NCBI GenBank assembly: GCA_038501625.1
Contig: JAZAYU010000182.1
Span: 558,001-622,000, forward strand
Length of the DNA: 64,000 nucleotides
Reading direction: 5' to 3'
Origin: Corbicula japonica
Taxonomy: Eukaryota; Mollusca; Bivalvia; Venerida; Cyrenidae
Shown here: in pieces, positions 34,361 to 46,470 of the stretch
Position numbering within the stretch: the stretch's first letter is position 1
Layout: each line of letters opens with the position of its first letter
The notes under the pieces: model-generated
Database searches by the model: none
Told to the model about the DNA's origin: nothing
The model's input: only the letters and a program-made list of their open reading frames with translations
Translations under genes and position numbers: made by a program

Positions 34361-34954
34361 CTACAACGACACGGTAACAGAATTAGCATTAAACAACAAG
34401 CGGAATAGTTCCACTATTTTATTTATCAGGAAAAGATCGTACCAGTATTTTGTTTTCCTGTTGGCATATTATTGTTTAACATGCCCGGTTCAGTCAAGAT
34501 AGACTGCCTAGCAACAAATATACCTATCCTCACATGTATTCAGCGTCATGTAGTCTCCATTGTTGACGTCATTATTATATGACTTAATTTTCATCGTTCC
34601 GATTGGACGAGAAATGATTAATACATAGAAAATGATACTGACCAAGGAACGTGATACTATTCAACAAAAAAGCATGTGTGTATTGTGGAAACATCAGATA
34701 TGATGAGCTAAGTCATAAACGCGCACATTTGTTGCAAACTTTAAATTAAACATGTCATAAATACAATATTAATATAAGAATTTATAAGTCATATTTAAAA
34801 AATACGTCTTATAGTCTGCTTATACTAAATCCCAAATCCATATACCACATTTCAACCTCTGTAAATATCTCACAGATCACCTGGACCATAGTTCTGAATA
34901 ACTACACCCTTATCAGACAACCTCTGTATAATAATATAGTAGAAAATATCGTAC

Positions 34955-35097
34955 CCTTATATTCCGAATAAGTGTTTGATGAAATCCGAGCTCCAGTAAA
35001 CTATCCAGTACAGGATCCGGTATTATACACTCCACTAGTACTGTGTAGACTTTATCTAAAGCTGCCAAACTCGTGTCTGTCTCTTCAGAATTTCCTC
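34955..35097 (-). CDS. NLR CARD exon, first half
   Basis: A 143-nt exon between TTGTTTAG|G and ATAAGG|GTACGA. It encodes EETDTSLAALDKVYTVLV followed by ECIIPDPVLDSLLELGF and HQTLIRNIR, matching helices 1-2 of a CARD, where I.P..VLD.L.E is a common signature. It begins in phase 1, so a G from the previous mini-exon completes its first Gly codon (ST-G-GNSEE). The GTACGA donor is weaker than average. The join to the 34360 acceptor is in phase 0. Confidence 0.85.
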
Positions 35098-35413
35098 CTA
35101 AACAATGAAAGTTGTAGGCAAGATAAGACGAAAATTCTACTAGAAAACAGATAAGCCGCGTCATACGAAAGTTAGTTCTTTCGTAGAATATCAACAATCA
35201 TCAGCTTCATGGAGTGACTCTTGTTAAACATGTTCTGTGTTTTCAAGACAGATTAAACAAACTGACTAGTTATTGAGACAATTAATTTTAATGCTTAGGA
35301 TGTGTAATAATGAACAATAAAAGGTAAGCTTTAAAACATGAATAACTGAATACGGATAAGTTGACCGTCACGTGATACTATGTTTATATAAACAATTATG
35401 ATATTTGTGCATA

Positions 35414-36927
35414 TACTGAGCAAAAATGAAAACTTGACACTTTCTATTTTTGTGACCAAATTTATAATATTACTTTAAGGCAATAACTTAAGATGTAATA
35501 TGTGCACATACTATCTAGACATCAGCAGAAAGCTAAAACGTATCTCATAGTTTGTCTTTAACGTGAATTAACGTTAAAAATGTAAGACCACCCTTTTAAA
35601 TGAAGTTCACAGAATAAAGAACCGTGGAAGCGAGGTGTTCAGTACCGATTGTGTCCACCTCTATCGTCTCTTACAGCCACACAACGTCTCTTCGTGGATC
35701 TCAGCACGTTTGTGAACACTGCTTGAGGAAGACGTCTCCAATTTTCATCAAGGGCTCGTTGAAGATCTTGCAACGTCTGCGGTGGGTTGACTCCTTGACG
35801 AACATGTCGACCTAGCTCGTCCCAAATGTGTTCATTCGGATTGAGGTCGGGACTACGCGACGGCCATTCTAGGACTTGAACACCGGTATTTCTCAGAAAG
35901 TTCTGCGTAAGAACTGTCGTGTGGGGTCTAGCGTTGTCGTGCTCTATCGTTAATCCATGGCCATGTATCTGCATAAAAGGAAGAAGAACGGGTTGCAAAA
36001 TCTGATCCCTACACTGGACAGCATTTAAGTTGCCTTGAACAATAACAAGAGATGAACGCCCGTGTGAACAAAAACAGCCCCACACCATGACGCTGCCACC
36101 ACCAAATTGGTCAACTTCACGGACGCAAACTTGAGCGTGTCGTTCACCTCGCCTGTTGTACACTCAATGTAAATCGGGATTCATCGCTGAATACAATTGA
36201 ATTCCACTGTCTTTGATTGAATCTTAAATGCCTTGTGGCCCACTCCAGTCGGTTGAGGCGATGAAGCGGTGTTAAAATTGGATCATTATAGGGTCTCCGT
36301 GGGCGAAGTCCAGCGGCACGCAAGCGGTTTCTGACAGTTTGTGCAGTTATCCGCCCATCAAACAATACTCGGCTTGTTGAAGTCGCAGTCAGAAATCTGT
36401 TGCGAAGATGACGTAATCGTATTGCTTGATCATCCCGACGTGACGTCACACGTGACGCTCCTGGCCTCGGGCGGTCGGCAACTGTTCCAGTTTGATAGAC
36501 TCGCGTCCGGAGACTAGAAATTGTCTGTCTGGAACAATTAAAGGCCCTTGCCACAGCGGCTACAGCTTGGCCAGCATGGAGTCTCCCTATAGCTTGATGA
36601 CGTTCTTCATTTGAAAGTCGCGGCATTTGTCCAAAAATTAAAAACAAAATTTTCAATTTGTTTTTTCGGTCAAACTCCTCTAAAGGTATACAGTTTAAGT
36701 AATCATCCACCAAATGGCAGCTCAACTTTGTGGCAGCACGTGCATTTCCCGTTTTCCGTGTTGCAGGTCTACACGGTCACGGAATGTACGTGACTGTACA
36801 ATTTCACGAAATTAACGCAGTCACAACGTTTTCATTTGCTATGCGTACTGTTCTAAATATTTAATTTAACAGTAAAAGAAAAAAAAAAGAAAAGATCACA
36901 GTGTCAAGTTTTCATTTTTGCACTGTA
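35414..36927 (-). mobile_element. Nearly complete Tc1 transposon (DD34E), frameshifted
   Basis: 1514 bp with inverted ends sharing CAAAAATGAAAACTTGACAC, flanked by TA (35412-35413 and 36928-36929). The minus-strand transposase starts around MPRLSNEERHQAIGRLHAG and has a helix-turn-helix (AVAARAF-like AVARAFNCSRQTISSLR). A first catalytic Asp is in FSDESRFTL, a second Asp in IEHDNARPH and a Glu in NPNEHIWDELG. I count 34 residues between the last two, so the type is DD34E. Between SRFTLS and VYNRRGERHAQ the text jumps frame: compared with family members, roughly seven residues plus one base are missing near 36160. This copy is therefore non-autonomous. It sits between the NLR mini-exons and CARD exons, in an intron. 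Confidence 0.93.
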
Positions 36928-38812
36928 TATATTGGCGAGTCAAACATTCTTATAGTGAGTTATTCTTATGAAAAAGGAACATTAAAACATCAAATGTGTT
37001 AAAACTGTATGCTGATAAACGATATTTTAATATAACTTTTCTGTCACGTGACAATTAAGTTTTCGTTAACGTACTATAATCTACCAGTAGTCTCCCATAC
37101 ACGTAAACAAACACTACATGCTATCTCGAGTTCATTCACTTGATTGTTAGTAGTAAAAGGCGAAATTTAACAATTTTACACAACGACATAGGGTTCCCGT
37201 TAGTTTAATTACGTCGCAAGCGTTCATTAAACGACGTTTTAACAATTAAGATGAATTCTCTGTAAGCACCAAAATAGCATTGCCACTCATAGTCACAGAT
37301 TTTTGTTATTTTGCATGTGCAGATACATAATAATGAGTTATGCATAAAATCATAAAAGTTTCGTGTCCAACCGTATTAGTTGCCATGGAAACGGCAACAT
37401 CGTTTTTTTAAAATGTAATTTTTAGCAAAAATGAGGGTTGCTGCACTAATGTTTAAAAGTAAAAAAATAAACAACTGAAAAACAAGAGATGTTATTTCAG
37501 AATGAAAATGCCATAAATAAAGTTGAAAATGATCTTTACATATATTCCAAAAACGTTTATTTCATTCTGTATGTTGTAAATTAATACATAAATTGGGTGT
37601 CCTTTTTATCAGACAGAAGTCGTTTTTTATGCAAGACATAATGCTTTTGCAGCAGTTTTATAACATCTGGTCATATTTTATGGATAGGTGACATTCTATA
37701 TTGTATAAATCTGAAATAATCTTTTTGGGCTTTTCATAAACTGTTAGACTATCCCGGCACAAATTTGAGTAATTTTGGTAATTTTGGTGGTTTGATACCC
37801 ACAGAGTTACTTCCCTTTAGAATTTTCACAGTGAAGAAAATTCAAAATGGCGGCAAATAGAAATATTGGAATTTCAGATGTGTTCAAAAGTAATTAAAAA
37901 TAAAGAGAGAAAACAGTTTGATCAAAATCAACAAAAATAAATTAATAACCAACTGAATGGCTACGATTTCATGCATCTATAAATGTTGACATTTCGTTGT
38001 TTGAACACAAACACTGATTGAAGACCAACTCGGATGTGATGTTGAAATACTCCGGTGAAACACCTTGTCTATTGACATTCTTTGAACATACCACCAGTTT
38101 TGTTGCGGTTCTGCTCTGGAATAGCTGTGAGAGGTAAGAATGATTAATAAAATATGGGTTACACATCAGAATGTGTTTTAATATGTGCAGTCAGACCAGA
38201 AAATCTAACACTGAAACATTTGCTTATACCTGGTGCTCTCCAGACTAAGATAATGGACAGCTTACACCATTTCTCCAAACAATGACAGTGACTAGATTCA
38301 TGCCATTACACACAATCTTGCAGGTTCAAAAACGTCTTAGAGTTTTGGTTTAAAAGAGTTACCAACAATAATCAGGTCTAGGAAACGGCTGTTTTTATGG
38401 ACTGTCTGTAAATTTACAGAATGTAAGTTTATTTATAGATAAGTGTGTCTATAAATTTATGGACATGGGTTGATAAAAAAGTTTACACATTTTAGAAATT
38501 CATAAATGTAAAGCATTTTTGTTAATTCTGATAGAAAAGAGCATAGCATAGGACATTAATATAAATGGTTGAAGTTTGTTCACACTGCTATTTCCTCTCC
38601 AGCATAGTCATCGATGACCTAACAACATTTCACATAATCATTCGAACATAATAATGATCTCTTTAAAAAAGTTATGTTTATTTACAATAAAAAATACTAA
38701 TTTATTTGTAGATTTTCATTCATTTTTAAAAAAACCCAGAAAGTTACGGAGCGAATGAAAGTGACTGAGATTTCTTAAATGTTAAAACTTCACTTAATAA
38801 GTTAATACACAC
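36928..38812 (-). other. NLR intron, no further exon seen
   Basis: AT-rich with no supported coding segment. An AAAATGGCGGCAAAT word at about 37845 opens only a 16-codon frame. Confidence 0.5.
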
Positions 38813-38887
38813 CTGTAGAACCGCCTCCGTCACTATCAACAAAATCAGGTGATCTATGTGCCTGCTCGTCCGCGCGTACCACTGTGT
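38813..38887 (-). CDS. NLR mini-exon 3 (75 nt)
   Basis: Between TTTGCAG| and TCTACAG|GTGTGT, phase 1 to 1, 25 codons: DTVVRADEQAHRSPDF followed by VDSDGGGSTG. It is one of three related mini-exons that encode a short acidic linker (RADEQ...VDSD). Because it is symmetric, it can be included or skipped without changing frame. Its last base completes a Gly codon with the CARD exon. The surrounding intron (CGGAGCG...GTGACTGAGATTT) resembles that near 41180, so the unit was duplicated with flanks. Confidence 0.65.
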
Positions 38888-39549
38888 CTGCAAACATTAA
38901 AGTAAACGAAGTGAATGAATCGGTGCTGCCATTATAAACTTCAGATAATTATGTTCCTGTAATGTGGATATTTTAAAACTGTTTACGGCAAATATAAAAG
39001 GTGGACAATCACTAATTTTAATAATTATAAATATAAAAAAAATAGTTCAAGATGAAAAAAATGTAGTCAATATGTATACCGATGCACATATACTTTAATT
39101 CATAACCTTGTTAAAGTACTTAACAGACACTTCATGATAAAGTGATTGAAGGATGCAGTAAAGAGTTTGTAGCCGTAGATGCGAATTGGCCCCGGTCAAA
39201 TTTGAAGATAAGAGTTAAGTGGGCAAACTGTAAGCTTTATGGCACATTAAAATATTTTTAGATAATATATTTGCAGTTTCACATCTGTAGCTGGGATCCC
39301 CCAAAATTGCCTGACATGCTCTTTTTGACCTTGACACTTTCAGTGTGAGACAGGTGCTTGGAAATGCGAAACTAATACATTTCTGGCTCTGCCTTCAGTT
39401 AAATTTGCAATTCTCAAGGGGCATACAAACAAGTGTGAGTAGTGCAAAATCTAGGTGGTTAATATGGTATATTTTAAGTATGATTTAATGAATCTGTAGG
39501 GATTTTACCATGTGTGAGTGGCAAGAATTTATTTTGGTTGTTGGCAATA

Positions 39550-39815
39550 AGAAAGCTGTGAACTGATGAATGTTTGAAATTTTACCAGACCAGTTTTTAC
39601 GACCAGAATTTGAAAGTTAATGGTGATTTAAAATCAACTGAGGTGTTTTGAATATATTTTTGCTTTGTTTTCATAAACTGAATGTCATTGTGATGTCAGT
39701 TATGTGCCCTTTCTGTTTCAGGTATGTGCTAGTAGGGAGCAAGTGGACTTGCCGTGTCGGCTGTGATTCTTTGGTTTGCGATATATCAGAAAAACCGTTT
39801 ACCTCCGCCTTAAGG
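39550..39815. repeat. Direct repeat (copy 1 of 2), partner 40431-40696
   Basis: About 265 bp shared with 40431-40696, including GAAAGCTGTGAACTGATGAA, TTTTGCTTTGTTTTCATAAA and GGGAGCAAGTGGACTTGCCG. It contains a TTCTGTTTCAG|GTATGTG word. The short plus frame (39648-39881) is not conserved in the second copy, which has an early TAA, so coding is unlikely. Confidence 0.75.
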
Positions 39816-40430
39816 ATTTCGCTGAAATTTGTAAGTGTTCATTATGTCTTATTTTTTGTCCAGAACTCTACGTTGAATTGAACTGCCATATTTGCATAAT
39901 GACATCATTTTAAGCTGTAAAATACTTGCTGACAAGCTAATGGTAAAAAATAAAGGGAGGTAATTACAGTTTTTGAGAAAAAAACTGCACCGAGCCATAA
40001 AAAACCAGTCGCGAAATGTCAAAAATGTATATTTTCATAGAAAGTCCATCAAATACATCATGAGAATGTCTCAAATGATTACGAAAGAGAATTTGGCATA
40101 ATGTTTGCTAGAAAATCAAGAAGATAAAAAATAATTAAGCTCAGCAAGCAAATTTCCACAGTCCGAGCTTTGCAAACCTAGACATAAATTCTGGTCGACT
40201 AATGAAAATCAAGTTCTAGAACTATGTAGGGCTTGCCATGAACACTGTTATTAGTTTATCAGGTATTTTAGCCCAGATAGTCAGGATTTGGCCACTTAAT
40301 CTGTTTATTCCTTTCTGCAGCCAGAGGTAAGAATTTCAAAATTTGCTATTTTTCATGGCCATTTTATTATTCAATCATCATTCTGGTGACATAACAGCAA
40401 GCATAAACATAAAGTGTGATGTGTGTAACA

Positions 40431-40696
40431 GAAAGCTGTGAACTGATGAATGTTTGAAATATTGCCTCGTCGGCCGACCAGTATTTGCGACCAGAATTTG
40501 AAATGATTAAAAATCAACTGAGGTGTTTTGAATATAATTTTGCTTTGTTTTCATAAACTGAATGTCATTGTGATGTCAGTTATGTGCCCTTTCTGTTTCA
40601 GGTATGTGTGCTAGTAGGGAGCAAGTGGACTTGCCGTGTCGGCAGTGATTCTTTGGTTTACGATAAATCAGAATAACCGTTTACTGCCGCCTGAAG
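40431..40696. repeat. Direct repeat (copy 2 of 2)
   Basis: Counterpart of 39550-39815, ~880 bp away in the same orientation, with small indels. Probably a tandem duplication that accompanied the spread of the mini-exon units. Confidence 0.75.
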
Positions 40697-40977
40697 AGCA
40701 TAACTTGAACAAAAAGGAAGGGCAGACTATTTGAAATTCTAGCTGACTGATTGGATGAACACTTGTGACTACTTAATCTGTGTGTTTTACAAAAATAATC
40801 TAATATATAACATTGAATGAAAATAACACTGTACACTTTCGGACATCGGAACATTCATAGATATTAAGTAGTGTGTGAATATCTATTTCCTAAACCCCGA
40901 GTTTCCATATTCAATGACTAAAACGTACATTATTTAAAAAATTCGGCTTTATAGGAGTAAAATTATTTTGTACACAC

Positions 40978-41046
40978 CTGAAGACATGCCTACGTCACTG
41001 TCGACAATATTAACTGGTCCATGCGCCTCCTCGTCTGCGCGTGCCA
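40978..41046 (-). CDS. NLR mini-exon 2 (69 nt)
   Basis: Related to mini-exon 3. It reads VARADEEAHGPVNIVDSD then VGMSSG, phase 1 to 1, donor TCTTCAG|GTGTGT. Its acceptor has shifted: the TTTGCAG of the sister copies is gone and AATGTACAG|TGG is used instead, which removes two codons (DT) but keeps the phase. Confidence 0.6.
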
Positions 41047-41242
41047 CTGTACATTAAAAGTAAACGAAGTAAATAAAGCAGTTCTGCCATTTAAAAAAAA
41101 ATCACATATGGTTCCGTCTAATTATGTTATAGGATGCGTTTATTAAGTGAAGTTTTAACAATTAAGAGACCATAAAGCAACGGAGCGCAGGGAAGTGACC
41201 GAGGTTTCATAATTGTTAAATCTTAACCCAACACTTAATTAC

Positions 41243-41318
41243 TTAGAAGAACTGTGTACGTCACTGTCGACAATATCACGTGGTCCATATGTCTGCTCGT
41301 CCGCGCGTGCCACTGTGT
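41243..41318 (-). pseudogene. NLR mini-exon 1, donor lost
   Basis: Clear sister of the other two (acceptor TTTGCAG|ACACAGTGGC; DTVARADEQTYGPRDIVDSD). The 3' end reads TCTTCTAAGTAATT instead of TCTTCAGGTGTG. A GTAATT donor would leave the wrong phase, and reading through meets TAA. It is therefore likely skipped or dead. Confidence 0.55.
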
Positions 41319-41754
41319 CTGCAAACATCAAAAGTAAATTAACAAAAAGCGCCGTTTACAAATCGGCAACGTCCGATCTGTTCATTTGATAACACTTGTT
41401 AAAGCAAGTTATAAAGGTGGCTAAACACTCGTTCTCATATAATGACAGGAAACATAGTTCAGAAATTTTGAAATGTATATAACAATGACTGACTTAACTG
41501 ACAGAGAAGCCCGCACAATCAACGAGTTAAAGAAACCAGGATAAAAACCATGGCTGACGCAAAAATGTCAATGGAAAAACATTGTACTTTTTGAAAGTGC
41601 TGATAAACAAAAAAAAAGCGATTCTGAAAATGTAAATCTAAATTCGGATTTTCTACATGTAATAGCATTGTTGTTTTAATAAAATGATGTCATATAATTT
41701 ACTAGATTACTAAATGTTACTCCATCGAATGATTGTTATCCTATTGGCAAACAG

Positions 41755-41890
41755 TGTAGATCCAGATCAACCCGCACATTAGTGCTGTCTGATTGGGATC
41801 TACATTGTTCGGTCTTTGATTCATTATGTTATTTCTGACCTAAAAGCGACCAGGATAGATCCAGATCAGATGGTACGGATGTGCCAATAT
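41755..41890. repeat. Foldback arms of the GATCCAGATCAGC family
   Basis: GTGTAGATCCAGATCAACCC with GTCTGATTGGGATCTACATT (41755-41806), then GATAGATCCAGATCAGATGG (41854). The arms pair imperfectly. Confidence 0.65.
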
Positions 41891-42420
41891 ACTGTATAAG
41901 TGGATAATTTCGCTGGCGTAAAAGTTCGCGTTTTCTGTTTTGCCGGCGTTTCGCTTGCCATTTTCGACGTGTTTAAAACATAATGTGCTGGAGAATTGAC
42001 CTAATAACAATACACATAAAGTCAATACATGCACGTTGGCTTATGAAGGCCCATGATTTACTTGCATATCTGCATTTCACCAATGCGGGATACAGTCCTT
42101 ACCGATGTACATATACTAGCCCAAATTTCTAAACCGCCACCTGATATAAGTGGAATTTTCTTAGTCGTCTTGTAAGCTTTTCTTGAGAAAATTGGGATGT
42201 AGAATAAAATTATAAGAGACACACACATCGTTATGTTTTAATAAAATAATTAAACTGATGTGTATGTGACTTATATTCATTATTCTTCATCCCAATTTTC
42301 TTTACAAAATTTTGCTTGTACATAAGCTCTAATTTACGCTGGCTGATAATTTCGCGATTTTAATCAAATCGCAAAATACGCGAACATTACATCCTCGCGA
42401 ACATTACCACTTATACAGTA
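41890..42420. mobile_element. 531-bp TIR element (Tc1/mariner-like MITE)
   Basis: The left end TACTGTATAAGTGG.TAATTTCGC and the right end CGCGAA.ATTACCACTTATACAGTA are inverted copies with TA at both flanks (41888-41889, 42421-42422). There is no transposase frame. A second inner inverted pair (TTTCGC/GCGAAA words) is present. Confidence 0.75.
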
Positions 42421-42805
42421 TATGGATCTCCATGGTCGCAAACGATTTAAAACCCGTATATATGGAGTAAAGGATTTCAAGGATTTAAAAATATTCACCT
42501 GTAGATCTGGCTCGATGTTCTCCCTTCTTATGTTTGGTATAATACGTCCCCATGTCTTCAACAGTTATACGATTCAGTTAAAACACGCCGACACCGGAAA
42601 ACATAACATGTATCTTTGTCAGTATTTATAAACGATAGTATAGAACTACAGGCCTTATCAATAATGGTTCCAGAATTATCATTTTATTAGAATTAAATTT
42701 GCATCATTTTGTATAGAAGATATATGCAGTCCTGAACTCTTTCAAACAGAATAAAGGAAGTGTTCAACACTAACAACCCTTAATTGAAATACCTTAGTCT
42801 TATGA

Positions 42806-45800
42806 AGCCACACATATTTCATCTCGCCCTTTGTTTGTTTAATGACCGTTGACATGATGTAGACCTACACATATTTCAACTAGCCCTTTGTTTGTTAAAT
42901 GACCGTTGACATGATGTAGTCCTACACATATTTCAACTAGCCCTTTGTTTGTTAAATGACCGTTGACAAGATGTAGTCCTACACATATTTCAACTAGCCC
43001 TTTGTTTGTTAAATGACCGTTGTCATGATGTAGACCTACACATATTTCAACTAGCCCTTTGTTTGTTAAATGACCGTTGACATGATGTAGACCTACACAT
43101 ATTTCAACTAGCCCCTTGTTTGTTAAATGACCGTTGTCATGATGTAGACCTACACATATTTCAACTAGCCCTTTGTTTGTTAAATGACCGTTGACAAGAT
43201 GTAGTCCTACACATATTTCAACTAGCCCTTTGTTTGTTAAATGACCGTTGTCATGATGTAGACCTACACATATTTCAACTAGCCCTTTGTTTGTTAAATG
43301 ACCGTTGACAAGATGTAGTCCTACACATATTTCAACTAGCCCTTTGTTTGTTAAATGACCGTTGTCATGATGTAGACCTACACATATTTCAACTAGCCCT
43401 TTGTTTGTTAAATGACCGTTGACATGATGTAGATCTACACATATTTCAACTAGCCCTTTGTTTGTTAAATGACCGTTGACATGATGTAGACCTACACATA
43501 TTTCAACTAGCCCTTTGTTTGTTAAATGACCGTTGACATGATGTAGACCTACACATATTTCAACTAGCCCTTTGTTTGTTAAATGACCGTTGACATGATG
43601 TAGACCTACACATATTTCAACTAGCCCTTTGTTTGTTAAATGACCGTTGACATGATGTAGACCTACACATATTTCAACTAGCCCTTTGTTTGTTAAATGA
43701 CCGTTGACATGATGTAGACCTACACATATTTCAACTAGCCCTTTGTTTGTTAAATGACCGTTGACATGATGTAGTCCTACACATATTTCAACTAGCCCTT
43801 TGTTTGTTAAATGAACGTTGACATGATGTAGACCTACACATATTTCAACTAGCCCTTTGTTTGTTAAATGACCGTTGTCATGATGTAGACCTACACATAT
43901 TTCAACTAGTCCTTTGTTTGTTAAATGACCGTTGACATGATGTAGACCTACACATATTTCAACTAGCCCTTTGTTTGTTAAATGACCATTGACATGATGT
44001 AGACCTACACATATTTCAACTAGCCCTTTGTTTGTTAAATGACCGTTGACATGATGTAGTCCTACACATATTTCAACTAGCCCTTTGTTTGTTAAATGAA
44101 CGTTGACATGATGTAGACCTACACATATTTCAACTAGCCCTTTGTTTGTTAAATGAACGTTGACATGATGTAGACCTACACATATTTCAACTAGCCAGTT
44201 TGTTTAATGACCGTTGACAAGATGTAGTCCTACACATATTTCAACTAGCCAGTTTGTTTAATGACCGTTGACATGATGTAGTCCTACACATATTTCAACT
44301 AGCCAGTTTGTTTAATGACCGTTGACATGATGTAGTCCTACACATATTTCAACTAGCCCTTTGTTTGTTAAATGACCGTTGACATGATGTAGACCTACAC
44401 ATATTTCAACTAGCCCTTTGTTTGTTAAATGACCGTTGACAAGATGTAGTCCTACACATATTTCAACTAGCCAGTTTGTTTAATGACCGTTGTCATTATG
44501 TAGACCTTCACATATTTCATCTCGCCCTTTGTTTGTTAAATGACCGTTGACATGATGTAGACCTACACATATTTCAACTAGCCCTTTGTTTGTTAAATGA
44601 CCGTTGACAAGATGTAGTCCTACACATATTTCAACTAGCCCTTTGTTTGTTAAATGACCGTTGACATGATGTAGACCTACACATATTTCAACTAGCCCTT
44701 TGTTTGTTAAATGACCGTTGACATGATGTAGACCTACACATATTTCAACTAGCCCTTTGTTTGTTAAATGACCGTTGACATGATGTAGACCTACACATAT
44801 TTCAACTAGCCCTTTGTTTGTTAAATGACCGTTGACAAGATGTAGTCCTACACATATTTCAACTAGCCAGTTTGTTTAATGACCGTTGTCATTATGTAGA
44901 CCTTCACATATTTCATCTCGCTCTTTGTTTGTTAAATGAACGTTGACATGATGTAGTCCTACACATATTTCAACTAGCCAGTTTGTTTAATGACCGTTGA
45001 CAAGATGTAGTTAACAAACAAAGGGCTAGTTGAAATATGTGTAGGTCTACATCATGACAACGGTCATTTAACAAACAAAGGGCTAGTTGAAATATGTGTA
45101 GGTCTACATCATGTCAACGGTCATTTAACAAACAAAGGGCTAGTTGAAATATGTGTAGGTCTACATCATGTCAACGGTCATTTAACAAACAAAGGGCTAG
45201 TTGAAATATAATGACCGTTGTCATTATGTAGACCTTCACATATTTCATCTCGCCCTTTGTTTGTTAAATGACCGTTGACATGATGTAGACCTACACATAT
45301 TTCAACTAGCCCTTTGTTTGTTAAATGACCGTTGACAAGATGTAGTCCTACACATATTTCAACTAGCCAGTTTGTTTAATGACCGTTGTCATTATGTAGA
45401 CCTTCACATATTTCATCTAGCCTTTGTTTGTTAATGACCGTTGACATGATGTAGACCTACACATATTTCAACTAGCCAGTTTGTTTAATGACCGTTGACA
45501 AGATGTAGTCCTACACATATTTCAACTAGCCAGTTTGTTTAATGACCGTTGACATGATGTAGACCTACACATATTTCAACTAGCCCTTTGTTTGTTTAAT
45601 GACCGTTGACATGATGTAGACCTACACATATTTCAACTAGCCCTTTGTTTGTTTAATGACCGTTGACATGATGTAGACCTACACATATTTCAACTAGCCC
45701 TTTGTTTGTTTAATGACCGTTGACATGATGTAGACCTACACATATTTCAACTAGCCCTTTGTTTGTTAAATGACCGTTGACATGATTTCATAGCCAGTTT

Positions 45801-45850
45801 GTTTAATGACCGTAACCATTAAGAAGACATACACATATTTCAACTAGCCA
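42806..45850 (+). repeat. 57-bp satellite array, about 50 copies, with inverted block
   Basis: The unit is ACACATATTTCAACTAGCCC plus TTTGTTTGTTAAATGACCGT plus TGACATGATGTAGACCT (57 bp). Sub-types differ at TGACATG/TGACAAG/TGTCATG and AGACCT/AGTCCT. A shorter form lacks CTT (CAGTTTGTTTAATGACC). A block of about 3.5 units at 45011-45210 is in reverse orientation with sharp edges. The array lies in the first large intron of the NLR locus. Confidence 0.97.
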
Positions 45851-46470
45851 GTTTGTTTAATGACCGTAGCCATGATCTAGACCTACACATATTTCAACTA
45901 GCCTTTGGTATGTTGAATGACCGCTGCGATAATGTAGATCTACACATATTTCAACTAGATCTTATTTTGTTTAATGAACGTTTCCATGATGTAGACCTAT
46001 ATAAAATGAGCTCGCCTTTGGTTTGTTTAATGACTGGTACCATTATGTAGAGCTACACATATTGTAACTAGCCTTTGGTTTGTTTGTTGCCATGATGCAG
46101 AGCTACACATATTTCAACTAGTCTTTTGTTAAGTTGATGACAATTACGTTGATGTAGACCTACACATACTTCAACTAGCCTTTGATTTGTTAAATGACCG
46201 TTGCCATGATGTAGACCTACACATAATTTAACAATTTCTGGTGTGTTTATTATCCGTTACCATGAGACCTAAACCTAAACATACGTCAACTAGCCTTTTG
46301 GTTTGTTTAATGACCGTTTCCACGATGTAGATCTACACGTATTTCAACTAGCCTTTGTTTCGTTAAATGATCTTAACCATGATGAAGCCCTATAGATGTT
46401 TCAACTAGCGTTTGGTTTGTTGAATGACCATTACTATGAGTTAGACCTACCGTTTCAACTGCAATTGTTG
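45851..46470 (+). repeat. Degenerate edge of the 57-bp array
   Basis: Diverged units (CTAGCCTTTGGTTTGTTTAA, CATGATGTAGACCTACACAT) become progressively less alike, as expected at the old edge of a satellite. Confidence 0.9.
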
